Below are positions 1-6,316 of a DNA stretch of 15,972 nt, piece after piece. A program made the position numbers and the translations under genes. Origin of the DNA: Deltaproteobacteria bacterium. GTDB lineage: Bacteria; Desulfobacterota; Syntrophia; Syntrophales; UBA5619. The notes under the pieces were generated by a model that saw only the letters and a program-made list of their open reading frames with translations, was not told the origin of the DNA and ran no database searches. Numbering within the stretch: the first letter of the stretch is position 1; every line of letters begins with the position of its first letter. Location of the stretch: contig JAPLJW010000233.1 in assembly GCA_026388365.1 (NCBI GenBank), positions 1-15,972 on the forward strand. Direction: 5' to 3'.

Positions 1-893
1 GCAATACGAAGGATGAGCGCACCGCGGCCCTGAAGGAGCTCTACCCGTACGTGAAGAAGGACATCAAGGAGACCCTCGAGGCCATGGAAGGCCTGCCGGT
101 CACCATCCGTCTGCTCGACCCGCCGCTGCACGAGTTCGTGCCGCAGGGCGCCGAAAAGCAGGCGGAACTGGCCCTGGCGCTGGGCATCGCGCCGGAGGAG
201 GTCCGAAAGCGCGGCGAAGACCTGCATGAATCCAACCCGATGATGGGTCACCGCGGCATCCGCCTCGGCATTACCTATCCGGAGGTGAGCGAGATGCAGA
301 TCCGCGCGATCTTCGAGTGCGCCGCCGAGCTGATCCGGACCGGCAGGAAGTGCGTTCCGGAGATCATGGTGCCGGTCACCTGCGACGTCTCCGAACTCGA
401 CGTCACCCGAAAGATCGTGGACCGCGTCCACGCCGAAATCCTGAAGCAATTCGATCTGAAGGCCCTGGAGTACAAGTACGGCACGATGATCGAAATCCCG
501 CGCGCCGCGCTCCTCTCCGACCGCATGGCAAAGAGCGCCGATTTCTTCTCCTTCGGCACCAACGATTTAAGCCAAATGACGTTCGGATTCAGCCGCGACG
601 ACATCGGTGCATTCATGAACGAATACCTCGACCAGAAACTCCTCGCCGCCGATCCGTTCCAGACGATCGACCAGGACGGCGTCGGCCAGCTCATCACGAT
701 GTCCGTCGAAAAAGGCCGCGCCACCCGGCCGGACCTTAAGGTCGGCATCTGCGGCGAGCAGGGCGGCGACCCGGCCTCCGTCGAGTTCTGTTACAAAACC
801 GGACTGAATTACGTGAGCTGCTCGCCGTTCCGCGTGCCGATCGCGCGCCTCGCGGCGGCCCAGGCGGCGATCAAGGTCCGTGTGAAACAGTAA
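1..893 (+). CDS. ppdK: Pyruvate phosphate dikinase, C-terminal part (5' end outside window)
   Basis: This is the C-terminal PEP/pyruvate-binding barrel of pyruvate phosphate dikinase, which interconverts pyruvate + ATP + Pi and PEP + AMP + PPi in the cytoplasm. The reading frame is open from base 3 to the TAA at 891-893, so about 296 residues of a protein of roughly 880-900 are present. The family block GLPVTIRLLDPPLHEFVP appears near the start. SFGTNDLSQMTFGFSRDD, typical of PEP-utilising enzymes, follows, and then GICGEQGGDP, whose Cys (codon 750-752) matches the family's active-site acid/base cysteine. No truncation is visible at the 3' end. A GTG at 51 is internal, not a start. No clear hairpin terminator follows. 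PEP synthase and PTS enzyme I share this fold, but the C-terminal block and the LLDPPLHEF motif favour PpdK. Confidence 0.95.
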   Translation, partial: NTKDERTAALKELYPYVKKDIKETLEAMEGLPVTIRLLDPPLHEFVPQGAEKQAELALALGIAPEEVRKRGEDLHESNPMMGHRGIRLGITYPEVSEMQIRAIFECAAELIRTGRKCVPEIMVPVTCDVSELDVTRKIVDRVHAEILKQFDLKALEYKYGTMIEIPRAALLSDRMAKSADFFSFGTNDLSQMTFGFSRDDIGAFMNEYLDQKLLAADPFQTIDQDGVGQLITMSVEKGRATRPDLKVGICGEQGGDPASVEFCYKTGLNYVSCSPFRVPIARLAAAQAAIKVRVKQ

Positions 894-1226
894 CGGTTTC
901 ACGCACCACGACTTGATCGAGGGCGCATTTTGAATCTTCCGTCCCAAAAGATTGCCGATGGATGAGGACAAATCATAACCTATTGGTGAACAGGACCGTG
1001 GAAAGCTGAAGAAACAAATGGGCTGGACCTTTTTATCCTTGATCGGATATCATAAATCATATACGATCCGATCGTAATACAATCGATCATTTCCACAGAC
1101 GAATCCGGGATTGGTCACCGCCGGGTATTCCGATGATGGAGAGGATGCTGAGGTCATACAGACCGATACCGCCCTGTATGAGGTCAAGAACAGAGAACGG
1201 AACAGCAATCAGCGCTGCGGGGAGAA
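894..1226. other. Intergenic region with an 8-bp inverted repeat
   Basis: No gene is convincing in this 333-bp stretch. Its most regular feature is an inverted repeat: GATCGGAT at 1041-1048 and ATCCGATC at 1066-1073, separated by 17 AT-rich bases. It lacks the T-run of a terminator, so an operator or a structured leader is as likely as transcription termination of ppdK. A 50-codon open frame in 1078-1228 resembles nothing I recognise. Confidence 0.4.
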
Positions 1227-1853
1227 ATGATCACACGGAGCGGGGCACTGCGCCGCAAGATAGAAAGAAATGGATTGATCATCATTGCCGGTATGATCAC
1301 GTTGCTCTACTGGCTGTTTGACTCCCTCATCGCGGGTCAGATGATCACCCGAACGATTATTGCCCTGTCCATCGGTATCTATGGCGCCTTGACCCAGTTT
1401 CTGATCAGTTCACAGAGGACCGCAAAAAAGGCCTTGCAGGAAGCCCATCGGGAACTGGAGCAACGGTCCCTCCAAATTGAAACAGCGAACAAGGAACTGG
1501 AGCTCGCCTATTCCTGGATGCGGGACAGCAGAGACCATTTGAGACAATACATGTATGAAGAGGATATTGGTTTTTTAACGGATAAAGAGGGGAAAATCGA
1601 AGGGATCACGGAGCGCGCACTCAACCTTACGGGAAAATCGCGTGAAGCCCTGATGGGAAACAATATCATAGATCTTCTGCATGAGAGTTCTCGGGAAAAT
1701 TTCAAGCGGGAATTGACGCAGGCCTGGAACGGCCTTACCCTGCATCTGAATGTTCGATTGGAGCGGCAGAAAAATCCCGAGAAAATTTTTGAGGCCAAAT
1801 TAACCCGGATGACCGTGTCGGAAAAAAGGCTGCTGCTGGCCATCCTGCGCTGA
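1227..1853 (+). CDS. Membrane-anchored orphan PAS-domain protein
   Basis: The 208-residue protein has two hydrophobic segments (about residues 16-36 and 42-61), then a charged helix likely to form a coiled coil (62-105), then one PAS-like domain (about 108-208, with GFLTDKEGKIEGITERALNL and the closing strand RLLLAILR). Such architectures normally continue into a histidine kinase, GGDEF or other output domain. Here the frame stops at the end of the last PAS strand, and no continuation is visible in the other frames just downstream. The ATG at 1227 has a GGGGAGA ribosome site close upstream. It may be a stand-alone sensor that partners another protein, or the surviving N-terminal half of a decayed sensor kinase. 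Ligand and partner are unknown. Base composition is clearly lower in GC than the flanking ppdK and cyclase genes. Confidence 0.7.
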   Translation: MITRSGALRRKIERNGLIIIAGMITLLYWLFDSLIAGQMITRTIIALSIGIYGALTQFLISSQRTAKKALQEAHRELEQRSLQIETANKELELAYSWMRDSRDHLRQYMYEEDIGFLTDKEGKIEGITERALNLTGKSREALMGNNIIDLLHESSRENFKRELTQAWNGLTLHLNVRLERQKNPEKIFEAKLTRMTVSEKRLLLAILR

Positions 1854-2097
1854 TTGCTATCGATTTGATCTGCAAAAACAACGACCCAATTTGTTGTGAC
1901 AGAATCTCATCGATCTACAAAATCGCTTCTCGTATCCTCACCTCGCATAAAAGCAAGCTCTGATCAGCCAGTATCAGTTAATGCCCGTTCACATCAGCCA
2001 ATGTTATAACGTGAAAAAAATTATGATTTTCTGAATAGGATAGGCCTTATGAAACTTGCCGAGACGATCTTAGCCGACCGCGTGCGGACCACCGAAG

Positions 2098-3597
2098 TTA
2101 CGGCTCTCGCTTCCAGATTCCCTTGATTGGGAAATCATTCTGATGCCACTTACCCGCTGTGGTAATCGTGTCATCAGACCATGTGCCCGTCATCGAGCCG
2201 CTTGTCGGTTTGCCCTCCCGGGTGGTAGACTCAAGTGCAAGTTTCACCGCACCCTCCGACGTGATTGTTCCCTTCAAATAGGTGCGCGTGTCGGTAATCG
2301 CGGAGAGCCAGGAAGCAGAAACCGTACCTTGCTTTACGGTCACCGTCACCGGCCGGCATGAATACATGCAGAATTGACCTCGGTAGGTTCCGTCGTAGCG
2401 GTCCGGACCAGCACCGGTAGATGATACGGTTTTTTGCGGAACCGCCACAGTCACGGCGGCCTGCTGCGCGGCCTGTTTCTTCGCCGCCTCCGCCTGCTGA
2501 AGCTCGACCTGCGCGGCCTTGAGTTCGGCCTGCAGTTTGGCTTCACGCTGGGTGGCCTCTCTGGCGATGCGCTCCTGCTCGGCCTGCAGTTTGGCTTCGC
2601 GCTGGGCGGCTTCCCTGGTGATGCGCTCCTGCTCCGCCTGCTGTTTGGCTTCGCGTTGGGCGGCTTCCCTGGCGATGCGCTCCTGCTCGACCTGCAGTTT
2701 GGCTTCACGCTGGGCGGCTTCCCTGGCGATGCGCTCCTGTTCAGATTTTCCTTGCGCAGTCAACAGTTCGGCCCGCAATTTCGCTTCACGCTCGACCGCT
2801 TCTCTGGCCGTTCGCTCCAACTCGGCCTTGCGCTGTTCCTCCACCGTCAGGCGTGCCTGGTCAGCGGCGGTGCGTTTGGACTCTGCTTCCGTTGCGCTGC
2901 GCGCCTCCTCGATCCGTTGCATGTCATGGGCGCGGTACGCCCAATAGCCGACGGCGGCAATCAGAACCAGGGCGGATATCCCTGCGGCGATCAGCCGCTG
3001 TTTAGCGTATCTGCGCCATATCGGGATCGACGGCAGCGTGCCGGCCGCCGTCCCGGTGATGGAGAAGGTGCGAATCGGCTCCGCGATGTTCTTGAAGCTT
3101 CGCTCGCCCAGTTGCTTGAACTGCAGCGACAGCTTGTTGCGGATCTGATCGTAGACGCTGCCCGACAGACAGATACCTCCGGGCTCCGCAATCGCCTGGA
3201 TGCGTGACGCAACGTTGACGCCGTCGCCCAGCAGATCGTCGCCCTGAATGATGACGTCTCCCAGATTGATGCCGATGCGAAAAAGCATCCGCTGTTCCGG
3301 CGGCAGGTGCTCGTTCCGCGTCCGCAACGCGGTCTGGATTTCGGTCGCGCACCGCACCGCTTCAACCGCGCTCGGAAACTCGACAAGGACCGCGTCTCCC
3401 GCGGTATTGAAGATCCGTCCGTGGTGCTGCCTGAGCAGCCCGTCGAAAACCTCGCGATGGCCCCGGAAGATCTCGACGGTGCGCTCCTCGTTCTCCTGCA
3501 TCATCCGGCTGTAACCGAAGACGTCGGCCACCAGGATCGTCGAAAGCCTGCGCTCGAGTGGCGGCGGGCTGTCCGTGGAGGGTTTGTCGTCCTGCAT
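2098..3597 (-). CDS. Class III adenylate/guanylate cyclase, membrane-bound, copy A
   Basis: This 499-residue protein probably makes cAMP from ATP at the inner membrane. Residues 15-180 form a class III cyclase domain: metal-binding Asp25 (LVADVFGYS) and Asp68 (NTAGDAV), and Asn128/Arg132 of GVNVASR at the transition-state positions. Of the usual substrate pair, Asp121 is present but the Lys is replaced by Asn64. One membrane helix follows at about 201-221. Next is a long E/R/K/A-rich helix (225-380) with four 18-residue repeats (286-357). The last domain (400-499) is beta-rich, starting DGTYRG and containing a CX3C pair (Cys410/Cys414). Topology would be cytoplasmic catalytic domain and periplasmic C-terminus, so the C-terminus may sense or anchor. 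The ATG at 3597 follows GGAGCGAGAC. It lies 148 bp downstream of its paralogue. Guanylate cyclase activity cannot be excluded. Confidence 0.9.
   Translation of the reverse strand: MQDDKPSTDSPPPLERRLSTILVADVFGYSRMMQENEERTVEIFRGHREVFDGLLRQHHGRIFNTAGDAVLVEFPSAVEAVRCATEIQTALRTRNEHLPPEQRMLFRIGINLGDVIIQGDDLLGDGVNVASRIQAIAEPGGICLSGSVYDQIRNKLSLQFKQLGERSFKNIAEPIRTFSITGTAAGTLPSIPIWRRYAKQRLIAAGISALVLIAAVGYWAYRAHDMQRIEEARSATEAESKRTAADQARLTVEEQRKAELERTAREAVEREAKLRAELLTAQGKSEQERIAREAAQREAKLQVEQERIAREAAQREAKQQAEQERITREAAQREAKLQAEQERIAREATQREAKLQAELKAAQVELQQAEAAKKQAAQQAAVTVAVPQKTVSSTGAGPDRYDGTYRGQFCMYSCRPVTVTVKQGTVSASWLSAITDTRTYLKGTITSEGAVKLALESTTREGKPTSGSMTGTWSDDTITTAGKWHQNDFPIKGIWKREP
2527..2742 (-). repeat. 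Four 54-bp coding repeats in cyclase copy A
   Basis: Four consecutive 54-bp units encode EQERIAREAAQREAKLQV and close variants (residues 286-303, 304-321, 322-339, 340-357). Eighteen residues equal five alpha-helical turns, so charges and small residues recur on the same face of the helix. Confidence 0.9.
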
Positions 3598-3745
3598 GTC
3601 TCGCTCCAGAACGCTGCCGATCGAAATTGTATAGATAACCTTAACTTATTGTACGCCAACTGTCGGGGTTCCGATTTACCCTGCACCGCCCAGTGGTGCT
3701 ATCCCCCTAATTTCTATCTTAACGAACGTGCGCGGGTCGCCGAGG

Positions 3746-5296
3746 TCACGGTTCACGTACCAAGATCACCTTGAGTGGAATGCTATTATGATTCCACGTA
3801 CCCGCTGCTGTAATCGTGTCATCGGACCACTTTCCCGTCATCGTGCCGGTTATCGGTCTGCCTTTCTGGTCGAAAGCCTCAACTGCAAGTTTCACCGCAC
3901 CCGTGGGCGAGATCGTTCCCTTCAAGGCGCGCCTGCCGGTGCCGGAGAGCCAGGAGCCAGAAACCGTGCCTTGTTTTACGGTCACCGTCACCGGCAAGCA
4001 TGCCTGCCCGCACCATTGACCTCGGTAGGTTCCGTCGAAGCGGTCCGTGGCGGCGCCGGCGGGCGATGCGACCCGTTTCTTCGCCTCCTCCGCCTGCTGC
4101 AGCGCGGCCTGCGCGGCCTGTTTCTTCGCCGCCTCCGCCTGCTGAAGCTCGACCTGCGCGGCCTTGAGTTCGGCCTGCAGTTTGGCTTCGCGCTCGGCGG
4201 CCTCTCTGGCGAGGCGCTCCTGCTCGGCCTGCAGTTTGGCTTCGCGCAGGGCGGCTTCTCTGGCAATGCGCTCCTGCTCGCCCTGCTGTTTGGCTTCGCG
4301 CTCGGCGGCTTCCCTGGCAATGCGCTCCTGCTCGCCCTGCTGTTTGGCTTCGCGTTGGGCGGCTTCCCTGGCGATGCGCTCCTTCTCGACCTGCAGTTTG
4401 GCTTCACGCTGGGCGGCTTCCCTGGCGATGCGCTCCTGTTCAGATTTTCCTTGCACAGTCAACAGTTCGGCCCGCAATTTGGCTTCACGCTCGACCGCTT
4501 CTCTGGCCGTTCGCTCCAACTCGGCCTTGCGCTGTTCCTCCACCGTCAGGCGTGCCTGGTCAGCGGCGGCGCGGTCGGCCTCTTTTTCCGCCGCCATGCG
4601 CGTCTCTTCGATCCGTTGTGTGTCATGGGTGCGGTACGCCCAATAGCCGACGGCGGCCATAAGAACCATGGCGGACAACCCTGCGGCGATCATCCGCTGT
4701 TTAGCGCTTCTACGCCATGTTGGGATCGACGGCAGCGCGTCGCCCCCCACATCGGTGATGGAGAAGGTGCGAATCGGCTCCGCGATGTTCTTGAAGCTTC
4801 GCTCACCCAGTTGCTTAAACTGCAGCGACAGTTTGTTGCGGATCTGATCGTAAACGCTGCCCGAGAGGCAGATGCCGCCGGGCTCGGCAATCGTCTGGAT
4901 GCGCGCCGCGACGTTGACGCCGTCACCCAGCAGATCATTGCCCTGAACGATGACGTCGCCCAGATTGACGCCGATGCGAAAAAGCATGCGTTGTTCCGGC
5001 GGCAGGTGCTCGTTCCGCGTGCGCAACGCGGTCTGGATTTCCGTTGCACAACGCACCGCCTCCACCGCGCTCGGAAACTCGGCGAGGACCGCGTCCCCTG
5101 CGGTATTGAAAATTCGTCCATGGTGCTGCCTGAGCAGCCCGTCGAAAATCTCGCGATGGCCCCGAAAGATTTCAACGGTCCGCTCTTCGTTCTCCTGCAT
5201 CATCCGGCTGTACCCGAAGACGTCGGCCACCAGGATCGTTGACAGCCTGCGCTCGAGTGATGGTGGACTGCCCGCCGGGAGTTTGTCGTCTTGCAT
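3746..5296 (-). CDS. Class III adenylate/guanylate cyclase, membrane-bound, copy B
   Basis: This is the paralogue of the neighbouring cyclase, 516 residues from the ATG at 5296. That start matches the start of copy A and sits 7 nt after GGAG. A TTG four codons earlier (5308) is open but lies within the ribosome-site region. The cyclase domain is nearly identical, with metal Asp25 and Asp68, Asn64 in place of the usual Lys, Asp121, and Asn128/Arg132 (GVNVAAR). The membrane helix is at about 201-221. The charged helix holds five 18-residue repeats (residues 286-375) and an extra AALQQAEEAKK stretch. The C-terminal domain again starts DGTYRGQ, keeps a CX3C pair (Cys429/Cys433) and the KQGTVSGSW and GTMTGKWSDDTIT blocks, but differs more from copy A than the catalytic domain does. 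Class III cyclases work as dimers, so homo- or heterodimers with copy A are possible. Confidence 0.9.
   Translation of the reverse strand: MQDDKLPAGSPPSLERRLSTILVADVFGYSRMMQENEERTVEIFRGHREIFDGLLRQHHGRIFNTAGDAVLAEFPSAVEAVRCATEIQTALRTRNEHLPPEQRMLFRIGVNLGDVIVQGNDLLGDGVNVAARIQTIAEPGGICLSGSVYDQIRNKLSLQFKQLGERSFKNIAEPIRTFSITDVGGDALPSIPTWRRSAKQRMIAAGLSAMVLMAAVGYWAYRTHDTQRIEETRMAAEKEADRAAADQARLTVEEQRKAELERTAREAVEREAKLRAELLTVQGKSEQERIAREAAQREAKLQVEKERIAREAAQREAKQQGEQERIAREAAEREAKQQGEQERIAREAALREAKLQAEQERLAREAAEREAKLQAELKAAQVELQQAEAAKKQAAQAALQQAEEAKKRVASPAGAATDRFDGTYRGQWCGQACLPVTVTVKQGTVSGSWLSGTGRRALKGTISPTGAVKLAVEAFDQKGRPITGTMTGKWSDDTITAAGTWNHNSIPLKVILVREP
4172..4441 (-). repeat. Five 54-bp coding repeats in cyclase copy B
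   Basis: Five consecutive 54-bp units encode variants of EQERIAREAAEREAKQQG, one more than in copy A. The flanking helix sequence is the same in both proteins, so the array itself gained or lost a unit after or during the gene duplication. Confidence 0.9.
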
Positions 5297-5835
5297 ATCT
5301 TGCTCCAAAACACTGCCGATTGGAATTGTGCCGATAATCTTAACCCATCGTGCGCCGGCTGTCGGGGTTCCGATTCGCCCTGCGCCGCCCCGGCAGAATG
5401 AAGTGAATCAACGCGCACCGCAGTCGCACGTGATTGGTGGATAAGGCATTGTTTTTGACGGGGGTAGTGTAAGCAGAGCGAATTTGCATGTCAAGAAAAT
5501 AATGGCCACAAAAATGTGGGGTGCGACGCCGATGATCATGGCACGGATGTATCCGGGAACCCGTCCTATCATGAGAGCGATTCGCTTTTCGCCATTTCAT
5601 TCGTCACGAAGGCCTTTTCGCGTATAATCCGGATAGGCCTGTCATGTGCGGTCATTATTCGAGAACTTTGAATCGCTTCGGGTTTTATTCCCCGCCGCTT
5701 GCTGCGAAATACGGCTGGCCATCAGGACTGATGAAACAAGGGCCTGTGTCGGGAAGAGATGCGGCGGCCCATCGAACGTTCCGCTTCAGAATATATAAGG
5801 AGATCCTCCCCGCGTGAGCAATATCACACAGATAA

Positions 5836-5851
5836 TGTGAGGATGTTCACA
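5836..5851. promoter_or_regulatory. CRP-type operator (TGTGA-N6-TCACA)
   Basis: TGTGAGGATGTTCACA is a perfect match to the two pentameric half-sites and 6-bp spacing recognised by CRP/Vfr/Clp-type cAMP receptor proteins. A further half-site (TCACA, 5824-5828) lies just to the left. The centre (5843.5) is about 61-62 bp before the start expected from the -35 element at 5871, which is the classic class I activator position. No receptor gene is in the window, so the identity of the binding protein is inferred. Confidence 0.65.
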
Positions 5852-5870
5852 TAGTTTACCTTATGATGGC

Positions 5871-5899
5871 TTGACAATACCCCAAAAGTGTCGTTACCC
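5871..5899 (+). promoter_or_regulatory. Putative activator-dependent promoter of the riboswitch operon
   Basis: A consensus TTGACA (5871-5876) is followed after 17 bp by TTACCC (5894-5899), a poor -10 element. A good -35 with a weak -10 and a CRP-type site upstream fits a promoter that needs an activator. Transcription would start near 5905 and give a leader of about 208 nt containing the c-di-GMP aptamer. Confidence 0.45.
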
Positions 5900-5913
5900 T
5901 GCAATCAAGAGAA

Positions 5914-5950
5914 ATGATCAGGGAGTTTGATCTTTTTATTTTTTGATCAT
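5914..5950 (+). other. Leader hairpin with T-run, upstream of the aptamer
   Basis: GATCA (5916-5920) and TGATC (5928-5932) can form a 5-bp hairpin followed by TTTTTATTTTTT (5933-5944). Alternatively ATGATCA (5914-5920) can pair with TGATCAT (5944-5950), mutually exclusive with the first. It could be a weak terminator or attenuator between the promoter and the aptamer. The short stem makes this uncertain. Confidence 0.3.
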
Positions 5951-5962
5951 ATTGGCACATAG

Positions 5963-6053
5963 GACCTGAAAAGGGCAAACCATTACGAAAGTATGGGACG
6001 CAAAACCACTGACCTAAGTCCTCACGGGGATAGGGTGGCAGGGTTGCCAGGCG
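5963..6053 (+). ncRNA. Cyclic di-GMP-I (GEMM) riboswitch aptamer
   Basis: The sequence has the family's conserved blocks in order: AAAGGGCAAACC, a hairpin closed by a GAAA tetraloop (CCATTAC-GAAA-GTATGG), GGGACGCAAAACCAC, CCTAAG and GATAGGGTGG forming the tetraloop-receptor hairpin, and finally GGGTTGCC. CCTG (5965-5968) and CAGG (6048-6051) can close the P1 helix. The layout matches the Vibrio cholerae Vc2 class. It lies in the leader of a four-gene operon and should bind the bacterial second messenger c-di-GMP. An open frame that starts inside it at 5993 is a by-product of the RNA. Confidence 0.93.
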
Positions 6054-6059
6054 ATAGCA

Positions 6060-6109
6060 GCATCTCCAGAGTGTCTGTTTCGCAGGGCAGCAAAGAGAAA
6101 TGGAGGTGC
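6060..6109 (+). promoter_or_regulatory. Riboswitch expression platform: SD-sequestering hairpin
   Basis: GCATCTCCA (6060-6068), starting 9 nt after the P1 helix, can pair with TGGAGGTGC (6101-6109) over 9 bp with one G-U pair. This buries the Shine-Dalgarno sequence of the small ORF at 6113. GGGGAT (6026-6031), inside the aptamer's second hairpin, can instead pair with ATCTCC (6062-6067). Aptamer folding and SD masking are therefore linked, and ligand binding may favour the masked form. No T-run terminator is present, so control is probably translational. Confidence 0.6.
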
Positions 6110-6112
6110 GCC

Positions 6113-6316
6113 ATGAAAGTCATTAAGAACCCTTCCAGCATACCGCAATTCATATTTCCTCCAAATCTGTTTTATCTCCTCTTGTTGATCCTTCCATGCC
6201 GAAGGTGTTTTAGCCGGGTCGTACATTTTATGGGCGGGGATGTCGCGTGGTCCGAACAGGAAAAACAGAAAATGAGAGGGGGGAAGCATGGAGAAGATTT
6301 GCATTGTGAAGCTTAG
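6113..6316 (+). CDS. Small membrane peptide, first ORF under the riboswitch
   Basis: This 67-residue ORF starts at ATG 6113, five nt after a strong GGAGGT. One hydrophobic segment (about residues 12-28, around FYLLLLIL) is followed by basic residues and Cys29/Cys32 (CRRC), then a hydrophilic tail. It overlaps the next gene's start (6288) by 29 bp in a different frame, so translation of the two may be coupled. I recognise no family. Support for real coding is the ribosome site, its masking by the riboswitch platform and the overlap. The alternative is a leader peptide whose translation opens the next start. Confidence 0.5.
   Translation: MKVIKNPSSIPQFIFPPNLFYLLLLILPCRRCFSRVVHFMGGDVAWSEQEKQKMRGGKHGEDLHCEA

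Larger units (their letters stand above)
2062..5391 (-). repeat. Tandem segmental duplication carrying two cyclase genes
   Basis: Two direct copies of about 1.63-1.68 kb lie head to tail: unit A about 2062-3690 and unit B about 3711-5391. Similarity extends beyond the genes. About 35 bp after each stop codon is alike, as is about 95 bp upstream of each start (both contain the stretch TGTCGGGGTTCCGATT). The duplication therefore included the 5' control region. The copies differ by substitutions throughout, by the number of 54-bp coding repeats (four versus five), by an extra AALQQAEEAKK-type segment in unit B, and more strongly in the C-terminal domain. The divergence suggests the event is not recent. 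Confidence 0.85.
5297..5962. other. Long intergenic control region between the cyclases and the riboswitch operon
   Basis: There is no convincing gene in about 665 bp. The first 95 bp is the duplicated upstream region of cyclase copy B. The middle (about 5400-5820) shows nothing I can name. The right end holds the CRP-type operator, a promoter-like -35 element and a hairpin with a T-run, listed separately. The short minus-strand frame across 5340-5600 has basic, low-quality composition and no ribosome site, and is not treated as a gene. Confidence 0.6.

Noticed and set aside
1889..1910. A second CRP-like site (TTGTGACAGAATCTCATC)
   Set aside because: Only one half-site is good; the other half and the spacing do not fit TGTGA-N6-TCACA.
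2049..2126. A 25-codon ORF starting MKLAETILADRV
   Set aside because: It lies in the duplicated sequence just after the cyclase stop codon and runs into the gene antisense; it is not supported by a ribosome site.
2527..4441. The 54-bp repeats as a CRISPR array
   Set aside because: The units are contiguous without spacers, stay in frame and encode a regular helix, so they are coding repeats.
3728..5242. A 504-codon open frame on the plus strand with GFALGG-type repeats
   Set aside because: It is antisense to cyclase copy B; its repeats are the reverse complement of the 54-bp coding units. The same applies to 2434-3207 opposite copy A.
5993..6112. N-terminal extension of the small membrane ORF
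   Set aside because: The first 40 codons fall inside the c-di-GMP aptamer and its platform. The strong ribosome site belongs to the ATG at 6113.
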